Position numbers and translations under genes: made by a program. From the NCBI RefSeq assembly GCF_000745015.1, contig NZ_JQNA01000001.1:186001-250000 (forward strand): a stretch of 64,000 nucleotides of DNA. Reading direction: 5' to 3'. Positions within the stretch are counted from its first letter, which is position 1; the number at the start of each line of letters is the position of its first letter. Shown here piece by piece: positions 63,301-64,000 of this stretch. The notes beneath the pieces are model-generated. The model was given only the letters and a program-made list of their open reading frames with translations. It was not told the origin of the DNA and did no database searches. The stretch comes from Burkholderia sp. 9120 (GTDB taxonomy: Bacteria > Pseudomonadota > Gammaproteobacteria > Burkholderiales > Burkholderiaceae).

Positions 63301-64000
63301 GTCACGCCGGCGTAAACCGGCACCTGGGCGACTCCGCTTGAATCGAGTCGGTGCCAGTTCGCGTAACCGCCCGCGGTCATCGTGAGGCTGGTCGCCTGGC
63401 GGTGATACGCGTCGAGCGGTCCCGGCGTGGTCAGCCCCGCGGCCGACAGACTGGCGCCGCTAACGGTGCGCTGCAATGCGACCGCGTCCGGGATCAGGTT
63501 CTGCTGGGTCAACCGGACCATGGCGCCCGGCGCCACGGTCGCGTCGTAGAAAGCGTTCAGCACGTAATTGCCGAACCCCTGGGTGGCAAAAAAATCGGTC
63601 GGCAGCACCAGGTCCCAGGCCGGCGCTTGCGCCGGATCGCCGCCGATCTGGAACCCCAGCGCCTGCAGCGTCAAGGTGCCGCCGCCCGCAAAACCGGTAC
63701 TCCGGATGGTGCCGTCCATCTGGATTTGCCCCGCCACCGGCTGACTGGCAGGCAGGAATGGCGAGTTGACATCGCCATTGCCAAACGGGTTGCCATTTGC
63801 GGCGTAGGTCAGCAGCGACAGGCTCCCGCCCTTGCCGGCCGGGATGCCGTTCTGCGTCAGCAGTTGACCGTTGGCCTGCATCTCACCGCCGCCGGACACG
63901 TCGAGCACACTGCCCGGCCGCAGCAGGATCGAGCCGGTTCCGTCGGTCACCGTCCCGTTGATGTTCGCGCTATTACCGAGCGTCGACAGCGCGATGCTGC
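54396..64000 (-). CDS. Giant filamentous haemagglutinin-like exoprotein (TpsA), N-terminus outside the window
   Basis: At least 3,200 residues are visible and the frame stays open to the window edge, so the signal peptide and TPS secretion domain lie beyond it; the GTG at 63950 is internal. Most of the chain is beta-helix-like (repeated GG, VDVSGG, LDVQAGR, GNVTL patterns). Helix-rich inserts interrupt it, for example DSTAYPRYLALYETYRNQL and YYQKYARGYEAINTLFPA. The last 250 residues match a DUF3739-like region (QGGDLTIWSSNGDINAGKGA) and hold a Cys pair (YVCDANHYCTV). It is the probable substrate of the TpsB at 40110-41828 and of the ExbBD/TonB-linked machinery. Confidence 0.9.
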   Translation of the reverse strand, partial: SIALSTLGNSANINGTVTDGTGSILLRPGSVLDVSGGGEMQANGQLLTQNGIPAGKGGSLSLLTYAANGNPFGNGDVNSPFLPASQPVAGQIQMDGTIRSTGFAGGGTLTLQALGFQIGGDPAQAPAWDLVLPTDFFATQGFGNYVLNAFYDATVAPGAMVRLTQQNLIPDAVALQRTVSGASLSAAGLTTPGPLDAYHRQATSLTMTAGGYANWHRLDSSGVAQVPVYAGVTGGVSVGPGASIVGDAGASIGLGSPAQVTVLGSLIAPGGSIMLSGDSATGSFELPGQYASNTFTSPTQSVWLGSNAVLDVSGVALTNPLASPVKNGLTTLTPNTGRVLAGGSVTISDDSGYVVAQAGSKIDVSGTSASFDQLQANGTYASQPVWSNAGSITLGAASGLFFDGTLNARPGGDQAAGGTLTILPQQNASSSVYVNDGTKGTVAGATALIVRQDGQFVPQGLAPGQRFDTAIDPTTGQALGTPNGVIQFAADRLNGSGIANLVLGDAKLVAPVTVAFAGDVNLTLPGSVTVNSGRIAAIGMDQLSTLLSTPAIQPTPLNPSPAPVLTTLLGGAPQNPLGTTVTIDAPYVALVGPKLANNPPAFTPVATLSDGTLNVNASFIDLENQFQLNNFGQANFTSRGDIRLSSTNAAQTVSLGLLAGELYTPGNLTFKAADLYPSTASTFIVDAIGPTDPSTGKPAPTTVTFVPNGASGVPLSAGGTLLVDASNIVQGGTVRAPSGTLVFGVGDPTNATTQTQFNSKTLVATDSVTFANGSVTSVSNGNSVIPYGTTVDGTEWQFNPLAGNTTPDLNAPPSKFIGVNGSSVALNKGATIDLSGGGDLQAAEWIPGTGGTRDVLSQYNVSYASNPTGVAVPVNVGASNVYAILPGAQSPVSAYDPTFAQTLQPSTNGNGTVGTITASLGIGQAGMGSAIGQSVYLSGVPGLTPGYYTLLPGKYATVPGAYRVTVASTTGNVAPDSSNVLADGTVMTAGYFGNAVTGSRSATPTLFDVQSGPVWQQYSQYTLTSANSFFPTLAAGKGNVTPPLPVDGGQLVLAATRALTLGATLNTAPGQGGAPAEVDIASQDIQITGNGSPALSGYLQISATDLNSLNAGSLLIGGTRTATTSGITINPLADSVVVSNNAGSALSGPEILLVTKTDPAGIDPNAANGLRVDAGSAITATGSYPAAKDQPIAIAGDGSLLRVSNGAMTTVTRAGATGTGLLAVGANATLTGGQALTLDSSGNLKVDPSATLSAKAITVDGSAITFTNQAGAAAANLPGFVLDPAGLAQLANAQQVILRSAGAINFVGNVNATFGNSVDLSAGTFASDGGNVVLNGQQIAFTNETGAPTPAATAGSGTLTVNAKEIDFGTGDKIVSGFGAATMNAQGGIVGQNTGTFDFGALPVTLNAPVYLADTSSASTVKTTGVLTLNNAAGTALTRTGVGGAWHLIGGTIADNGATIAAAAGNVGLEATSGDLTIGTGSTVSAAGAAKQFFDVTQYAPAGSIALTADVGALDVQSGSTLDFSGAKGGGAAGSLTLSAPQQSVNLNGTLKGGAASGYAGGSISLDTGGAVNLDSFAQTLASSGVNNAIAIQTKSGNLTLSPGNTLTAHQVLLTANGGAGGQDPNNGEVQIFGTINASGIAGGQIGLYGKSGVDVEGSLIATGSSTTQRGGTVIIDTIGTPGSTVTVNPTYGYENISAANSGLITLGSNALIDVSGGTAAGLSGGTVNFRAPLLDNGGVNVTLQLGAQIKGARGVNLEAYAVWSTTDPGTGAQHFDGIVDPAGWYGNSVAGAGQPGMVAGTWTDQSGNALADPTPDELAKYQSQYFFKPTTANADHESFYGYVMNSDGSVAGPGTLMNFVENGVSGVAAKFAGTRIANFHVVPGIELDNPSTAINNGDISILTNWNLGAGTSPTNLAFRFEGQAPVITFRADNNVKVNASLTDGFFQIANPVGNGVSAPIPPASSYTNTENQWATTPFGEFNYILANYAYLGLTAPINWTSGDTGEIAQYYGMYQEYAQYLSSQDANGKYIFLGAQPANQKAPVVTGQPVLGVAAPTAQEEHDDSTAYPRYLALYETYRNQLAQWVQANPNATPHIDQLQAPPATLAQLITQPILVTAAPTDNSPSPVAVVGNALPLLSASLNGGSSSSYRIVAGADLSSADPLSVQAAPVFSKAAGIPLAGGGNVTLGGYFAYANSTNPNNPDNLVLLVPTMIRTGTGGIDVAAGNGVSLFDPGATPKNDPNVMVVPGVIYTAGAPAAGAPAVTGNGAVVRGGAGDPDILVSPAVNPDSAGDITIYAQGDINSAEYTTDAQGLVTGVAGSSMGQFWWQWMQITASRTASTVGITTLLNRTSIDFGAFDQGVMSVGGNVSISADGNISDLAVSLPTTWYLNGNGAPVTVGGGNLSVRAGGNILSGDYFVAKGTGTIVAGGSIGSDITVAAQTDFQKPIAVPTVLALQDGIFNVTARQDINIGSVLDPSYSNTFTAPNSQTGSRSLSNYKQYADSQGYSATSAVNILSTTGDVAMGGLLGYLTGAIFTLPASLNVTAFDGSIGMQASGSLYPSAVGQLNLIADQSVTFSAGLSSQFGMGDADPAQMPSPTQPSAKPAAHATSPVHADDTTPARIYSLNGSIVNGILDTTGTTAGFYNQLVTISTDKATLIQAGQDIVNLAFQGQNLRSSDVTRIVAGRDIYDTSYQSPGAVQVVPALILGGPGTLDVQAGRNMGPLTTASQAGSVGPTFGSGIEAVGNANNPNLPHESADINVLFGVGPGVDLSTFVSTYIAPGSSVAGVSSATPALIAFMQQYDAGLGVDTGLQADKDAAQKSVGTLSASAAWKQYQALPSYVQQLFAEQVLFSVLTQVGTDYNNPASPYYQKYARGYEAINTLFPASFGYTANNLAGGGNGANKAVSTGNLDIRSTTIQTQQGGNISILGPGGQALVGSTTAPPEAIDSNGKVIAGPGSMGILTLEQGNIDIFTDQSVLLAQSRIFTEQGGDLTIWSSNGDINAGKGAKSSADTPAPQYVCDANHYCTVDARGEVTGAGIATLQSVPGSPTGNANLIAPRGTVDAGDAGIRVSGNLNVAALHVANADNIQVQGTSLGVPVGQAVNTGALTAASSAASAASQLAQDLVKNNASGVGQRRWTISVQVEGFGDATDDGRKRKREQVGYDSSSAVSIVGFGQVGPTQQAVLSAQERERLGKI

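Noticed and set aside
63948..63950. GTG at 63950 as the true start of the giant exoprotein
   Set aside because: The frame continues open to the window edge with similar beta-helix sequence, and no signal peptide or TPS domain follows this codon.

Overview
The window looks like a chromosome segment from a Paraburkholderia-type member of the Burkholderiaceae. This is inferred from the high GC, the purine-catabolism gene set, and the co-occurrence of a very large filamentous haemagglutinin, a Porin_5-type porin and FecI/FecR genes. No rRNA, tRNA or CRISPR array was seen.

Region 1 (about 0.2-3.4 kb) is housekeeping: an ABC-F ATPase (ybiT), a beta-hydroxyacid dehydrogenase and a dodecin. Region 2 (3.5-22.3 kb) is a purine-salvage and catabolism island. 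It has a BMP-type nucleoside/purine ABC importer, a divergent LysR regulator, an 8-oxoguanine deaminase-like amidohydrolase and the route from urate to glyoxylate: PuuD, UraH, UraD, PuuE, allantoicase and AllA. It also has an allantoin/hydantoin racemase-like protein, an NCS1 permease and a GntR/FCD regulator with two matching palindromes upstream. A hipBA toxin-antitoxin pair sits inside the island.

Region 3 (22.5-28.2 kb) holds ldcA, tadA, a DUF1992 gene, thpR and a radical-SAM/UdgX DNA-repair pair. The promoter of that pair overlaps a perfect LexA-type dyad, which predicts SOS control.

Region 4 (28.3-43.2 kb) is a run of 16 co-directional minus-strand genes. In transcription order it encodes a TpsB transporter, an ExbB-like stator subunit fused to DUF2341 and a LamG-like domain, ExbD, TonB, a porin, a coiled-coil periplasmic protein, a YbjN protein, a TonB-C-like protein, a parvulin, small exported and cytosolic proteins, an HtrA protease, a second TonB-C-like protein, a frameshifted zinc-ribbon gene and a membrane protein. 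A TIGR03032-type gene lies upstream. The matching giant TpsA exoprotein occupies 54.4-64.0 kb and runs off the window.

Region 5 (43.6-54.2 kb) holds scattered type II secretion-like genes (gspK, gspH, gspF), a PstS-like exported protein, a degenerate transposase fused to a Phd-like tail, and an STN/TonB-C protein followed by an ECF sigma factor and FecR.

Four sites with the same architecture, TGCGGGWTWG followed at fixed spacing by CGTC (CGAC in one), precede tpsB, the TIGR03032 gene and the membrane-protein/gspK pair, with one further site at 48.1 kb. I propose that regions 4 and 5 plus the TpsA gene form one ECF-controlled, TonB/ExbBD-linked two-partner secretion or surface-display system. 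This is the most promising undescribed system in the window.
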